Positions 34,914-43,537 of a DNA stretch of 54,273 nucleotides are shown in pieces. The notes under the pieces are model-generated. The model was not told the DNA's origin, made no database searches, and saw nothing but the letters and a program-made list of their open reading frames with translations. Position 1 is the first letter of the stretch. The number at the start of each line of letters is the position of its first letter. The stretch is from the NCBI GenBank assembly GCA_947479915.1, contig CANKAU010000012.1, positions 1-54,273 of the forward strand. The letters are read 5' to 3'. The DNA is from Chloroflexota bacterium (GTDB lineage: Bacteria > Chloroflexota > Dehalococcoidia > UBA2979). A program made the translations under genes and the position numbers.

Positions 34914-35001
34914 GCACTATCCCTCCGCCGGAATTACCCGGATCAGGTTCGCGGGTCTGATCTCAGGCCGGAAACGGACTCGTCCCGACCACCCCGTGTG
35001 C
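34914..35001 (-). ncRNA. TPP riboswitch (THI box)
   Basis: The minus strand reads CGGGGTG, then GGCCTGAGATCAGACCC, GAACCTGATCCGGGTAATTCC and GGCGGAGGGATAGTGC, the two arms of the thiamine pyrophosphate aptamer. The P1 closing pair GCAC/GTGC is visible at the two ends. It controls the thi operon: high TPP should block expression, here most likely by hiding the thiD ribosome site since the leader is short. Confidence 0.96.
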
Positions 35002-35057
35002 TGTGCTGTCGCCCATCCTAACACGATTGCCACGAGGCAGATCGCCTCCCGCAGGAC

Positions 35058-35084
35058 TTAGCAGTCTCCTGTCGAGAGTGCTAA
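35058..35084. promoter_or_regulatory. CIRCE-like HrcA operator before PAC2 gene
   Basis: TTAGCAGTC-N9-GAGTGCTAA matches the CIRCE consensus TTAGCACTC-N9-GAGTGCTAA at 17 of 18 arm positions with the exact 9-bp spacer. A -35-like TTAGCA and a -10-like TAAACT overlap the arms. The start codon of the PAC2 gene is 56 bp downstream. The thi operon promoter lies on the opposite side. Confidence 0.82.
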
Positions 35085-35139
35085 ACTTGCCGGTGCGAGG
35101 GGCGACGTCGCCCCGTTCAAGCGGTTCGAGGAGGAGCAG

Positions 35140-36057
35140 ATGCACCCGGATGTCCGTGTCATCGGCGAGATCCGGCCGTTAGAACGCCCGCTGCTGCTTG
35201 CTGCCTTCGATGGGCGCAACGGCAGTTCGGCTGTCGCCGCGGTCGCGTACCTCGCCCACCACTGGAACGCCCAGCCGATCGCCGAGATCGACCCCGACCG
35301 ATACTTCGACTTCACCGCGCTGCGTCCGCGCGTCCGGCTGGAGGATGGCGAGCGGGTCCTCGACTGGCCCGAGGCCAAGTTCGCGGTCGCCCGCCCGGAG
35401 GGCGTGGAGCGCGACGTCGTGCTCTTCGTGGGTGCGGAGCCGCACCTCCGCTGGAACTCCTACACCGCCGCCTTCGCCTCCGTCGCCGAGGCGCTCGGCG
35501 TGGAGCAGACCGTAATCGTGAACGCCTATCCGGGTGGCGCGGCGCACACGCGCCCCATCCCGATGCACCTCGTCGGCGCGGACGACGTGGCCGCGGAACG
35601 CTTCGGGCTCGCGTCCCGCTCGCCCCGCTACCAGGGGCCGGCCGCGTTCGCGATGTCGCTGGCGGTCGCCGAGCGCGCACAGGGGCGCGGCGGCTTCTCA
35701 CTCACCGCGATCGCCCCGTTCTACGTCATCGGCGAGGCGAACCCGTACACCGTCCGCGCGCTGGTGACCGCGCTCGATCGCGCGATCGGATCGCACACCG
35801 ACCTCCGCCAGATCGATGGTCGTGTCGCGGACGCGGACATCGCGCTGGTGGACGCGTTCGCGGCACAGCCGGATCTCGAGGAGATCGTGCGCGGGCTGGA
35901 GCGGCAGTACGACGAGACGATGCCCCCGGAGCCGCTCGACGGTGACCCCGTCGACCCGGCCGAACTGGTCGAAGACGTCGAGGCGTTCCTGCGCAGCCTT
36001 CGTCCGGGGGATGCCTCGGACGGCGGTCTGCCCGAGGGCGGCAGCCGCGCGCTGTAG
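35140..36057 (+). CDS. PAC2-family protein (proteasome-assembly-chaperone-like)
   Basis: 305 residues. The PAC2 fold is seen in LLLAAFDGRNGSSAVAAVAYL at the start, DVVLFVGAEPHLRWNSYTAAFASVAEALG, VIVNAYPGG and a C-terminal helix pair (LEEIVRGLERQYDE, VEDVEAFLRSL). Bacterial members are found with proteasome or ATP-grasp genes; no partner lies here. GGAGGAG precedes the ATG. A palindrome GGGGCGACGTCGCCCC in the leader and the CIRCE operator upstream imply heat- or stress-linked control. Confidence 0.88.
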   Translation: MHPDVRVIGEIRPLERPLLLAAFDGRNGSSAVAAVAYLAHHWNAQPIAEIDPDRYFDFTALRPRVRLEDGERVLDWPEAKFAVARPEGVERDVVLFVGAEPHLRWNSYTAAFASVAEALGVEQTVIVNAYPGGAAHTRPIPMHLVGADDVAAERFGLASRSPRYQGPAAFAMSLAVAERAQGRGGFSLTAIAPFYVIGEANPYTVRALVTALDRAIGSHTDLRQIDGRVADADIALVDAFAAQPDLEEIVRGLERQYDETMPPEPLDGDPVDPAELVEDVEAFLRSLRPGDASDGGLPEGGSRAL

Positions 36058-36180
36058 CCGCTGCTGCGCGCCGGGGCGTTTCGCCAGTCACGACGGAGTC
36101 TTGCCGAGGATCGCGCGCCGGTGGATGCAATTCGCGATGGATTCGTGTTCACTGAACGCACCCGCCACGCCGTTCAAGGC

Positions 36181-37236
36181 ATGACCATGACACCCCTCCA
36201 GCGACTCCGATCCTTCGCGCTGACCGCGCTCACCCTCGGTGTGCTGGTCGCGCCTGCCGTCGCCTGCGGCGCCGCGCGCCCGTCCGAGGCCGGCCCGGCC
36301 GGTATGTCGGTCGCCCCGGTTGCCGCGCAGATGGCCGGTGTCGCCGCGGACGCTCCGGCCTTGGCGCCCACGTCTGCTGTCGCCGCGCCCGCTCCGCCGA
36401 AGCTCGTTGCGTGGGGCCCCGCGCCCGGTCTCGTCGCGGGTGCTGCGGGTGCGCCCGCGATCAGCGGCGACGGGGCGATCCTCATCGACGAGGCGAGCGG
36501 GGTGACGCTGTTCGAGAAGGACCCGCACAACCGCCTGCCCCCCGCGAGCCTCACGAAGATCATGACGGCGCTCCTCGCACTGGAGCGCGGCCACCTGAAC
36601 GATCAGGTCGAGGTGAGCATCGACAGTCGGAAGATGCGCGGCAGCACGGTCATGGGCCTCCTCCCCGGTGAGCGACTGAGCCTCGAGGATCTGCTGTACG
36701 GACTGATGCTCCCGTCGGGGAACGACGCCGCGCTCGCGATCGCTGAGCACGTCTCCGGGTCGCCGGAGGCGTTCGTGGCGCTGATGAACCAGCGCGCCGC
36801 CGAGCTCGGCATGATCAACACCCACTACGCCAACCCGCACGGCCTGGACGCGCCGTCTCACTACACCAGCGCGTTCGACCTCGCCGTGCTGACGCGGGTG
36901 GCGATGCAGCGGCAGGACTTCCGCACGATCGTCAACACGAAGTACCACGTCGCGACGGGGCTGCTGTCAACGTACGACCTCGGCACGCTCAACCCGCTGT
37001 ACGGCCGGCTCGCGGGCGTCGACGGCGTGAAGACCGGGTTCACGCGCACCGCCCGGCAGACGCTGGTCGGCACCGTCACGCGTGATGGCCACCGCGTCAT
37101 CGCGGTCATCTTGCGCTCGCCCGACCGCGCCTCGGACGGCACCGTGCTGCTCCGCTGGGCGTTCGAGGCCTACGCCTGGCCGCCGCTCCCGAGCAGTGTG
37201 TACGCGGCTGACCCCGCAGCGGTCCCCGGCACGTAA
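36181..37236 (+). CDS. D-alanyl-D-alanine carboxypeptidase (S11)
   Basis: 351 residues with a signal peptide (LTALTLGVLVAPAVAC). The S11 motifs are intact: SLTK (123-126), SGN in LPSGNDAAL, and KTG in GVKTGFTRTA. It trims the terminal D-Ala of peptidoglycan stem peptides outside the membrane. AAGG before the ATG decides the start over an upstream one. It is followed after 1 bp by an amidase: a peptidoglycan remodelling cluster. Confidence 0.9.
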   Translation: MTMTPLQRLRSFALTALTLGVLVAPAVACGAARPSEAGPAGMSVAPVAAQMAGVAADAPALAPTSAVAAPAPPKLVAWGPAPGLVAGAAGAPAISGDGAILIDEASGVTLFEKDPHNRLPPASLTKIMTALLALERGHLNDQVEVSIDSRKMRGSTVMGLLPGERLSLEDLLYGLMLPSGNDAALAIAEHVSGSPEAFVALMNQRAAELGMINTHYANPHGLDAPSHYTSAFDLAVLTRVAMQRQDFRTIVNTKYHVATGLLSTYDLGTLNPLYGRLAGVDGVKTGFTRTARQTLVGTVTRDGHRVIAVILRSPDRASDGTVLLRWAFEAYAWPPLPSSVYAADPAAVPGT

Positions 37237-37237
37237 C

Positions 37238-38194
37238 GTGCACACCCCGCCTCTCGCGCTTCGCGCTCTGCTTGTCGGACTCGCGGGCCTCGCAGTCCTC
37301 GTGCTAGCCGCGTGCGATGCGAGCGCTGCGGCGCCGGCGCCCGGCGTGCCCGGTGCGCCCGACGCGATGGTGTGGCCGCCCGCGTCAGCGACGGTCGCCG
37401 CGCCGCCTTCCCCGACCCCGGCGGCGCGCCGCCCCGTCGTCGTGGTCGATCCGGGCCACGCCGTGGACGAGGTCGGCGCGGCCGCGTACGCCGTCGTCGA
37501 GAAGGAGTCGAACCTCGACTTCGCGGTGCGTGTGGTGGCGCTGCTGCGCGCGCGCGGGGTCGACGCGCTGCTGACCCGCACCGCCGATGTGCGTGCCGCG
37601 CTGCCGGGACAGGAACCGGCCCGCACGACCGGCTGGGACGGCCAGCGCCTGGACCTGCAGGCGCGCGTCGACATCGCCAACGCAGCGAAGGCCGATGCCT
37701 TCGTCTCGATCCACTCGAACGGCGCGGCGGACTCCTCCATCCGCGGGCACGAGGTCTACTACAACTCGGCGCGGCCGTTCTCCGCGCAGAACAAGCGCCT
37801 CGCCACGCTGCTGCACGACGGCGTGACCGCGTCGTTGCAGGGCGCCGGGCTCCCCGCGACGCCGCGCGGCGTGATCGATGACGACTGCCTGAAGCCCTTC
37901 GGCGGGCGCTGCTACCCGCTGTTCATCCTTGGCCCCTCCCGCACCACCGATCGCGCCGAGGTCTACGCGCGCGGCGGCACGCCCGAGGGCCTCGGTTTCG
38001 CGCCCGACCAGCCCGCGCTCGTCAGTCGCCCGTCGGAGGTGCCCGCCGCGCTCGTGGAGCTGCTCTTCGTCAGCAGCCCTGACGACGCAGCACTGCTGCG
38101 CGATGAGGCGGCGCGGGACGCGATGGCTCGCGGTGTCGCGCGCGGCATCCTCGACTTCCTCGGCATCGACAGCACCACGCAGGGAGGCCGCTGA
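37238..38194 (+). CDS. N-acetylmuramoyl-L-alanine amidase lipoprotein
   Basis: 318 residues from a GTG one base past the preceding stop. The lipobox LAAC follows a clean hydrophobic core. The Amidase_3 zinc site is present: VVDPGHA, the glutamate in VEKESNLDFAVRV, and SIHSNGAADSS; the catalytic Glu lies in ELLFVSSP. It cuts the sugar-peptide bond in murein. The stop shares a base with the next ATG. Confidence 0.88.
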   Translation: MHTPPLALRALLVGLAGLAVLVLAACDASAAAPAPGVPGAPDAMVWPPASATVAAPPSPTPAARRPVVVVDPGHAVDEVGAAAYAVVEKESNLDFAVRVVALLRARGVDALLTRTADVRAALPGQEPARTTGWDGQRLDLQARVDIANAAKADAFVSIHSNGAADSSIRGHEVYYNSARPFSAQNKRLATLLHDGVTASLQGAGLPATPRGVIDDDCLKPFGGRCYPLFILGPSRTTDRAEVYARGGTPEGLGFAPDQPALVSRPSEVPAALVELLFVSSPDDAALLRDEAARDAMARGVARGILDFLGIDSTTQGGR

Positions 38195-39153
38195 TGCGCT
38201 CGCCGACCGGGTACACACGGATCGCGCTGTTCAGCATCGCGTCGATCCTCGCGCTGTTCGCCATCTCTTCGCGTACGCTCGGCATCGTGACCCCGCCTGC
38301 TGCCGCACCTGCGCGCACGCCGAGCGCCGAGGAGCTCGCGGTCGTCGCGAGCGCCGCGATGCAGGACGGCCATGCCCACGATCACTCAGCCACGCTCGGG
38401 GTCGCCGTCTCCGGCGGCACGAACAGCACCGCTGCCACGCCGGCCGCCCAGGCCACCGCGACGCAGGCGTCCGTCGTCGCATCGAGCGCGCCGTTGCCGT
38501 CGATCGGCACCACGGCGAACGGGCCGCGCTCGGTCGCCATCGACTACGGCGACCGCACCCGTAAGCGCGTGTCTCTCACCTTTGATGCGGGCGCGGACGT
38601 GGGCTACGCGGCGGACATTCTCGACACGCTGAAGCAGGAGCGCGTCGTCGCCAGCTTCGGGATGACGGGGTCGTGGGCGGAGCAGAACCCCGCGCTGGTG
38701 AAGCGCATGGCCGTCGAGGGCCACCACCTCATCAACCACACCTGGAGCCACAGCTCCTTCACCGGCCTCTCCACCAGCAGCGGTCCCATGTCGCGCGCTG
38801 AGCGGTGGAGCGAGCTCGATCGCACCGAGGCGATCATCCAGCGCATAGCCGGCGTCTCCACGCTGCCGTACTTCCGCCCGCCCTACGGCGACACGGACGC
38901 CTCGGTGCTGGCGGACGTCGGTGCGCGCGGCTACACGATGACGGCGATGTGGGCGGTGGACTCGCTGGGGTGGAACGGCCTGTCAGCGCCGAGGATCGTG
39001 GAGCGCACGCTTCGACTCACCTCGCCGGGCGCGATCCTCATCTTCCACGTGGGCGCGCAGTCGCAGGACGCGGCGGCGCTCCCTGCGATCATCCGCGGGC
39101 TGCGCGAGTCCGGGTACGAGTTCGTGTCCGTAGCGACCTTGATGGGGCAGTAG
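38194..39153 (+). CDS. Secreted polysaccharide deacetylase (NodB family)
   Basis: 319 residues. One N-terminal membrane helix (IALFSIASILALFAIS) and a Ser/Ala/Thr linker precede the NodB domain: SLTFDAGAD (the catalytic Asp is kept; the metal Asp reads A-G-A-D), HHLINHTWSHSSF with the zinc histidines, RPPYGDTD and ILIFHVG. It probably deacetylates peptidoglycan or another glycan at the cell surface. GGGAGG precedes the ATG, which overlaps the amidase stop by one base. Confidence 0.87.
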   Translation: MRSPTGYTRIALFSIASILALFAISSRTLGIVTPPAAAPARTPSAEELAVVASAAMQDGHAHDHSATLGVAVSGGTNSTAATPAAQATATQASVVASSAPLPSIGTTANGPRSVAIDYGDRTRKRVSLTFDAGADVGYAADILDTLKQERVVASFGMTGSWAEQNPALVKRMAVEGHHLINHTWSHSSFTGLSTSSGPMSRAERWSELDRTEAIIQRIAGVSTLPYFRPPYGDTDASVLADVGARGYTMTAMWAVDSLGWNGLSAPRIVERTLRLTSPGAILIFHVGAQSQDAAALPAIIRGLRESGYEFVSVATLMGQ

Positions 39154-39179
39154 TCGCCGATCCTCGGCGGGACTACTGC
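39149..39179. terminator. Bidirectional hairpin between convergent stops
   Basis: CAGTAGTC-GCCGA-TCC-TCGGC-GG-GACTACTG covers both stop codons of the deacetylase and the response regulator, with a two-base bulge. It can end both transcripts. Confidence 0.6.
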
Positions 39180-39847
39180 TGCTCCTTGCGAAGCCGGCGC
39201 TCCGTCGCGAGGCGCGCGGCCTGCGAGCGACGTTCCACGTTGAGCTTGGCGTAGATCTGCGAGACGTAGTTCTTGATCGTCTTCTCGGCGAGCTGGAGTT
39301 TGCTCGCGATCTCGCCGTTCGTCATGCCGTCCGCGATCATCTCGAGGATGCGATCCTCCTGCGGCGACAGCGAGGAGAACGCGTCGTCCGCCGGGTGCGC
39401 ACCCTGCCCCTTCCGCAGCCGTTCGAGGACGCCGGTGGCCATCTGCGGGTCGAGCATCGCGCCGCCTCGACCGATCTGGGTCACGGCATCCTGGATGCTC
39501 GCGGGGTTCAGATCCTTCAGCAGGTAGCCCGAGGCGCCCGCGATCACCGCGGCGAACAGAGCGTTCTGGTCGGCGTGACTGGTGAGGATGAGCACCTTGG
39601 TCTCGGGGTGCGCGGAGCGGATGTCGCGGCACGCCTCCACGCCGCTGCCGTCCGGCAGGCGGAGATCCATCACCACCACGTCCGGCTTGAGCCGCGCAGC
39701 CTCGTCCAGCGCCTGCTTGACGGTGCCAGCCTCGCCGACGACGTTGATGTCGGCGCGCTCGGACAGCAGATCGCGAAGGCCGCGGCGAACCACGGCGTGA
39801 TCGTCCACCAGCATCACGCGTAACGGTTGAGGCGGCGTGGTCGTCAC
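39173..39847 (-). CDS. NarL/LuxR-type response regulator (DevR-like)
   Basis: 224 residues from a GTG that overlaps the kinase stop. The receiver domain has VDDH, phospho-acceptor Asp in VVMDLRLPDG and the lysine in YLLKD. The C-terminal LuxR helix-turn-helix reads LSPQEDRILEMIADGMTNGEIASKLQLAEKTIKNYVSQIYAKL. It is the partner of the upstream sensor kinase. Confidence 0.93.
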   Translation of the reverse strand: MTTTPPQPLRVMLVDDHAVVRRGLRDLLSERADINVVGEAGTVKQALDEAARLKPDVVVMDLRLPDGSGVEACRDIRSAHPETKVLILTSHADQNALFAAVIAGASGYLLKDLNPASIQDAVTQIGRGGAMLDPQMATGVLERLRKGQGAHPADDAFSSLSPQEDRILEMIADGMTNGEIASKLQLAEKTIKNYVSQIYAKLNVERRSQAARLATERRLRKEQQ

Positions 39848-41397
39848 GAGGCCACGCCCTGCGCCGGCAGCACGGGGATCGTCACCGATACCGTCGTGCC
39901 ACGGCCGGGCGCGGTCTCGAAGATCAATGACCCACCGAGGTCGGTCGCGCGCTGTTCCACGCTGCGGACGCCCACGCGATCCGGCCCGACGCTCGTCCGG
40001 TCGAAGCCGACCCCGTCGTCCACCACATCGATGTGCAGGCCCTCGGCGTCGCGGGTGACGCGGAGCGAGGCGTGCGTCGCCTGCGCGTGGCGCTCGACGT
40101 TGGAGATCAGCTCGCGTGCGATCAGGTACACCGCCCGCTCCGTCGTGGACGAGAGCGGATCCGACCCCATCTCGATGCGCTGCGTCCACTCGCACGAGGT
40201 CGCGGCGTCGATGATGGAGCGCAGGCGCTCGGTGAGCAGTTCGGTGCCGGGGAGCTCGTCGCCGGTAAGGTGACCGATGTACGCGCGGAGGTCGCCGATG
40301 ACGGCGCTCAACTCCGTGGTCGCCGTCTCGATCGCCTCTTCCTTCGTGATCGTGTCGCGCATCCGCGCGCGGTGCAGACCGAGGCCAATGGCGTAGATCG
40401 CCTGAATGATGTCGTCGTGCAGGTCGCGCGCGATGCCGTCACGCAGGGCGTAGCGCTCCAGCGCCGCCTCCGCGGAGCGCCGCGCGAGGTGCGCGTGGCC
40501 TGCTACGCCAATGTCGTGCAGCGTGCGCAGCGCCAGGTGGACGCCGGTGCCGCGGTTCGGCGGAATCGCCGCTGCGAGCACCAGTTCGCCCCCATCCGGG
40601 AGTTCACCCGAGTAGATGGTCACGTCCATGCCGGGCAGCATCCCCGGGCGCTCGTGCCGGCCCGCCTGCAACCCCGCCTGCACGAGGTCGACGACCTCGG
40701 TCTCGAGCCGCGATCCGGGGGTCGAAGCGACGCTCTCCGCGTCCTCACCGGGGCCGGCCGTCCAGCAGACCAGTGCTTCGCCCTCGCCTGCCATCAGCTC
40801 CGTGGCGGCGTGCACCAGCACCCGCGCGGCATCTTCAGGCTTGTCGATGTCCTGCAACGTGCGTGCGGCGTCCGCCAGCGCCTGCGCGGCGGCGCGCTGT
40901 CGCTGCTCGTCCTCCAGCGCGCGCGCGTTGCGGATCGCGAGGGCGGCGTACGGTGCGAGGGCTTCGAGCTGCGTGCGGTCGTCCGCGCTGAACGGCGTGC
41001 CGCCGGGCTTCTTCGTGACGTAGAACGCGCCCAGCACCCGGCCGCCGTAGAGCAGCGGCACCCCGAGGAACGCCTGCATCTCTGCGTGGTGCGCGGGCAT
41101 CCTCACGGAGGCGCGGTGACTGCGGAAATCGTCGACCTGCACGGTGCGCGGGTCGATCGCGAACTCGCCCAGGAGGCCGAGGCCGTGTGGTGCGTGCGGC
41201 ATCGCCATCCGCTCGTCGTATGTCAGCCCCACGGTTTCGAAATGCTGCAGGCGGCGGTTGTCGTCGTACGCGCCGAGGGCGGCAAAGTCCGCGCCCGTCA
41301 TGTCGCGCGCGGCGGCGGCGAGGCGTCGCAGGAGCGCCTCCAGCGGCTGGACTTCGATAATGCCCAGCAGCACGGCCTGGAGTTCGGGGGAGTTCAT
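39844..41397 (-). CDS. GAF-domain sensor histidine kinase (DevS/NarL-type)
   Basis: 517 residues. A GAF domain (about 15-160), a second divergent GAF-like region (about 180-315), then HisKA_3 with the phospho-histidine in RDGIARDLHDDIIQAIYAIGL and a HATPase with VDDGVGFD and GRGTTVSV. No membrane helices, so it senses inside the cell. The GAF pocket type (haem, nucleotide or other) cannot be told. The start ATG was taken over an upstream TTG. Confidence 0.9.
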   Translation of the reverse strand: MNSPELQAVLLGIIEVQPLEALLRRLAAAARDMTGADFAALGAYDDNRRLQHFETVGLTYDERMAMPHAPHGLGLLGEFAIDPRTVQVDDFRSHRASVRMPAHHAEMQAFLGVPLLYGGRVLGAFYVTKKPGGTPFSADDRTQLEALAPYAALAIRNARALEDEQRQRAAAQALADAARTLQDIDKPEDAARVLVHAATELMAGEGEALVCWTAGPGEDAESVASTPGSRLETEVVDLVQAGLQAGRHERPGMLPGMDVTIYSGELPDGGELVLAAAIPPNRGTGVHLALRTLHDIGVAGHAHLARRSAEAALERYALRDGIARDLHDDIIQAIYAIGLGLHRARMRDTITKEEAIETATTELSAVIGDLRAYIGHLTGDELPGTELLTERLRSIIDAATSCEWTQRIEMGSDPLSSTTERAVYLIARELISNVERHAQATHASLRVTRDAEGLHIDVVDDGVGFDRTSVGPDRVGVRSVEQRATDLGGSLIFETAPGRGTTVSVTIPVLPAQGVAS

Positions 41398-41466
41398 GGA
41401 CAAGTGAGCGTCACCGTCGGGTTATCGCCGTGCATCGCGTTCATGCGGTATTCAACCGACTGAACG

Positions 41467-41483
41467 TGTACAACTAATTAACA
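41467..41483 (+). promoter_or_regulatory. Candidate PHO box before phoP-phoR-phoU
   Basis: TGTACA-N5-TTAACA forms two hexamers on an 11-bp period, the layout of Gram-positive type PhoP sites (TTAACA-like repeats with five-base spacing). A -10-like TATAGG follows at 41486. It lies in the only strongly AT-rich part of the divergent region. Read by eye. Confidence 0.45.
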
Positions 41484-41570
41484 AGTATAGGCTGCATCAG
41501 CCGCAAGGCGGGCAGCCCTCAATTTCCGAAGTCGCACGTTCCTGCGGGACGTACCGACGGAGGGTGCACC

Positions 41571-42275
41571 ATGACGATAGTGCTCGTGGTGGAGGACGAC
41601 CCCGGCATCCGCGATGCGGTCGCCTACAGCCTTGGCCGCGATGGGTACGAGGTGCTCACGGCCGAGGATGGCATGGCCGGGCTGGATCTCGCCCGCGAAC
41701 GCAAGCCGGACGCTGTGGTGCTGGACGTCATGCTCCCCCGCATGTCGGGGCTGGACGTCTGCCGCATCCTGCGGGCTGAGACCCCCGTCCCCATCCTGCT
41801 ACTCACTGCCCGAGACTCCGAGGCCGACCGCGTGCAAGGCCTGGAACTCGGCGCGGATGATTACCTGACGAAGCCCTTCTCCATGCGCGAATTGCGCGCG
41901 CGGGTCGCCTCGCTCATTCGGCGCGACGCGCTCTCCCGAGCCGCCGGCCCGCGGACCGCCCCCGTCGTCGAGCACGCCCCCCTGCGCGTGGGCGCGCTCG
42001 AGGTCGACGAAACGACCCACGAGGCGCGCCTCAACGGGGCAATCATGCCGTTGCGGCCGCGGGAGTTCGCCCTGCTCGTGTACTTCATGCGGCACCCCGG
42101 GCAGGCGCTGAGCCGCGGGCAGATCCTGGAGGAGGTCTGGGGGATTACCTTCATGGGCGAGACCCGCACCGTGGACGTCCACGTCCGCTGGCTGCGCGAG
42201 AAGATCGAAGAGGATCCCGCGAACCCCACGATGATCCAGACGGTCCGCAGCATCGGGTATCGGTTCGTCGCATGA
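41571..42275 (+). CDS. phoP: OmpR-family response regulator (PhoP/PhoB-like)
   Basis: 234 residues. Receiver motifs VVEDD, phospho-acceptor in VVLDVMLPRM and TKPFSMREL are followed by the winged helix domain (MPLRPREFALLVYFMRHPGQALSR to VDVHVRWLREKIEEDPANP). GGAGGGTGCACC precedes the ATG. Its stop overlaps the kinase start by ATGA, and PhoU follows, so phosphate control is likely. Confidence 0.9.
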   Translation: MTIVLVVEDDPGIRDAVAYSLGRDGYEVLTAEDGMAGLDLARERKPDAVVLDVMLPRMSGLDVCRILRAETPVPILLLTARDSEADRVQGLELGADDYLTKPFSMRELRARVASLIRRDALSRAAGPRTAPVVEHAPLRVGALEVDETTHEARLNGAIMPLRPREFALLVYFMRHPGQALSRGQILEEVWGITFMGETRTVDVHVRWLREKIEEDPANPTMIQTVRSIGYRFVA

Positions 42276-43462
42276 GACATGCGGGCGGGCTGCTCGTACT
42301 CGCCGGGCTCGCGGCGGCCGTGGTCGCGGTCGCGCCGGACGCCTACGACTGGGGCGTCGTGGTGGTTGCCGTGCTCCTCGCCGGGCTGTTCATCGTGACG
42401 CGTCGCGAGGCCCTCGGGCCGGCAGCCTTCACCGCCGTCCCCGAAGTCGACCTCGTCGGGGAGCTGCGCGCGCTGCTGGCGCTCGTGCCGGAGGGCGTGC
42501 TGGTCGTCGACCCGAACGAGAACGTGCTCGTGGCGAATGCCGCCGTCGCCCGCATCCTCCGCCGCCCGCCCGAGACCATGGAGGGCGTCACGCTGATCCG
42601 CGCCACCCGCGACGCCGCGCTCGCACAGGTGCTCCGCGAGGCTGCCGCGGCGCCTCGTGAGGTCGCGCTGAGCGACGACCGGCTGGTGCGCGTAACCGCG
42701 ACCCGCCTCGGCGGGACGCCCGTGTTCGCGGTGCTGACAGTGCAGGACGTCACGGCGCTCCGCAACGCGGAGCGCGCGCGCTCGGAACTGGTCGCGAACG
42801 TCTCTCATGAGCTGCGCACGCCGATCGCCGCTGCCCGCGCGCTGGCGGAGACGCTCGAGGCGGGGGTCGACGAGCCCGAGCAGCGCACGCGCTTCCACGC
42901 GCGGCTGACGCGCGAGCTGGAGCGCCTTGGCGAGATCGTCGAGCGGCTGCTGCGCCTGTCGCGGCTGGAGTCCCGCGCCGAGGAGTTCGACATCCAGCCG
43001 ATCGAGGTGCTGGAGCTGGTCCGCGTGGCGATCACCCGCATCCGCCCCGTGGCGGACGGCGCCTCCGTCACCCTCGCGGTCGAGGAGGAAGTCCCGGGCG
43101 GCGGAGGCGAGGTGCTCGCGGACCGCGAGCGCGCGCTGGAGGTGCTGACCAACCTGCTGGACAACGCACTGAGGTACTCCCCCGCCGAGGGCACCGTGAC
43201 GGTCGTCGTCGGCCCCGTGGGACACGCCGTGCGGGTCTGCGTCCGCGACGAGGGGCCGGGCATCCTCCCCGCAGAGCGGCAGCGCATCTTCGAGCGGTTC
43301 TACACAGCCGATCGGTCGCGGACCGGCGGTGTCGGCACAGGCCTTGGCCTATCGATCGCGCGGCACATCGTCTCCCGGCTCGGTGGGGAGATCTGGGTCG
43401 CGGACGAGACGCCGGGCGCCACGCTCTGCTTCACCCTGCCCCGCGCCCATGCCCCCTCCTGA
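42272..43462 (+). CDS. phoR: PAS-containing sensor histidine kinase (PhoR-like)
   Basis: 396 residues. Two short membrane helices (about 5-20 and 29-46), a PAS domain (VPEGVLVVDPNENVLVANAAVARIL), HisKA with the His in VSHELRTPIAAARAL, and a HATPase with NLLDNALRY, DEGPGI and GTGLGLSIAR. The small outside loop implies sensing through another protein, as for PhoR with the Pst system and PhoU. Confidence 0.9.
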   Translation: MRHAGGLLVLAGLAAAVVAVAPDAYDWGVVVVAVLLAGLFIVTRREALGPAAFTAVPEVDLVGELRALLALVPEGVLVVDPNENVLVANAAVARILRRPPETMEGVTLIRATRDAALAQVLREAAAAPREVALSDDRLVRVTATRLGGTPVFAVLTVQDVTALRNAERARSELVANVSHELRTPIAAARALAETLEAGVDEPEQRTRFHARLTRELERLGEIVERLLRLSRLESRAEEFDIQPIEVLELVRVAITRIRPVADGASVTLAVEEEVPGGGGEVLADRERALEVLTNLLDNALRYSPAEGTVTVVVGPVGHAVRVCVRDEGPGILPAERQRIFERFYTADRSRTGGVGTGLGLSIARHIVSRLGGEIWVADETPGATLCFTLPRAHAPS

Positions 43463-43537
43463 CGCACGCGAGTACACTGAACCGCCTATCGATGTGAATC
43501 CGTGCGCGTTCCCGCGCCCGAGTAAGGCAGTCCGGCC

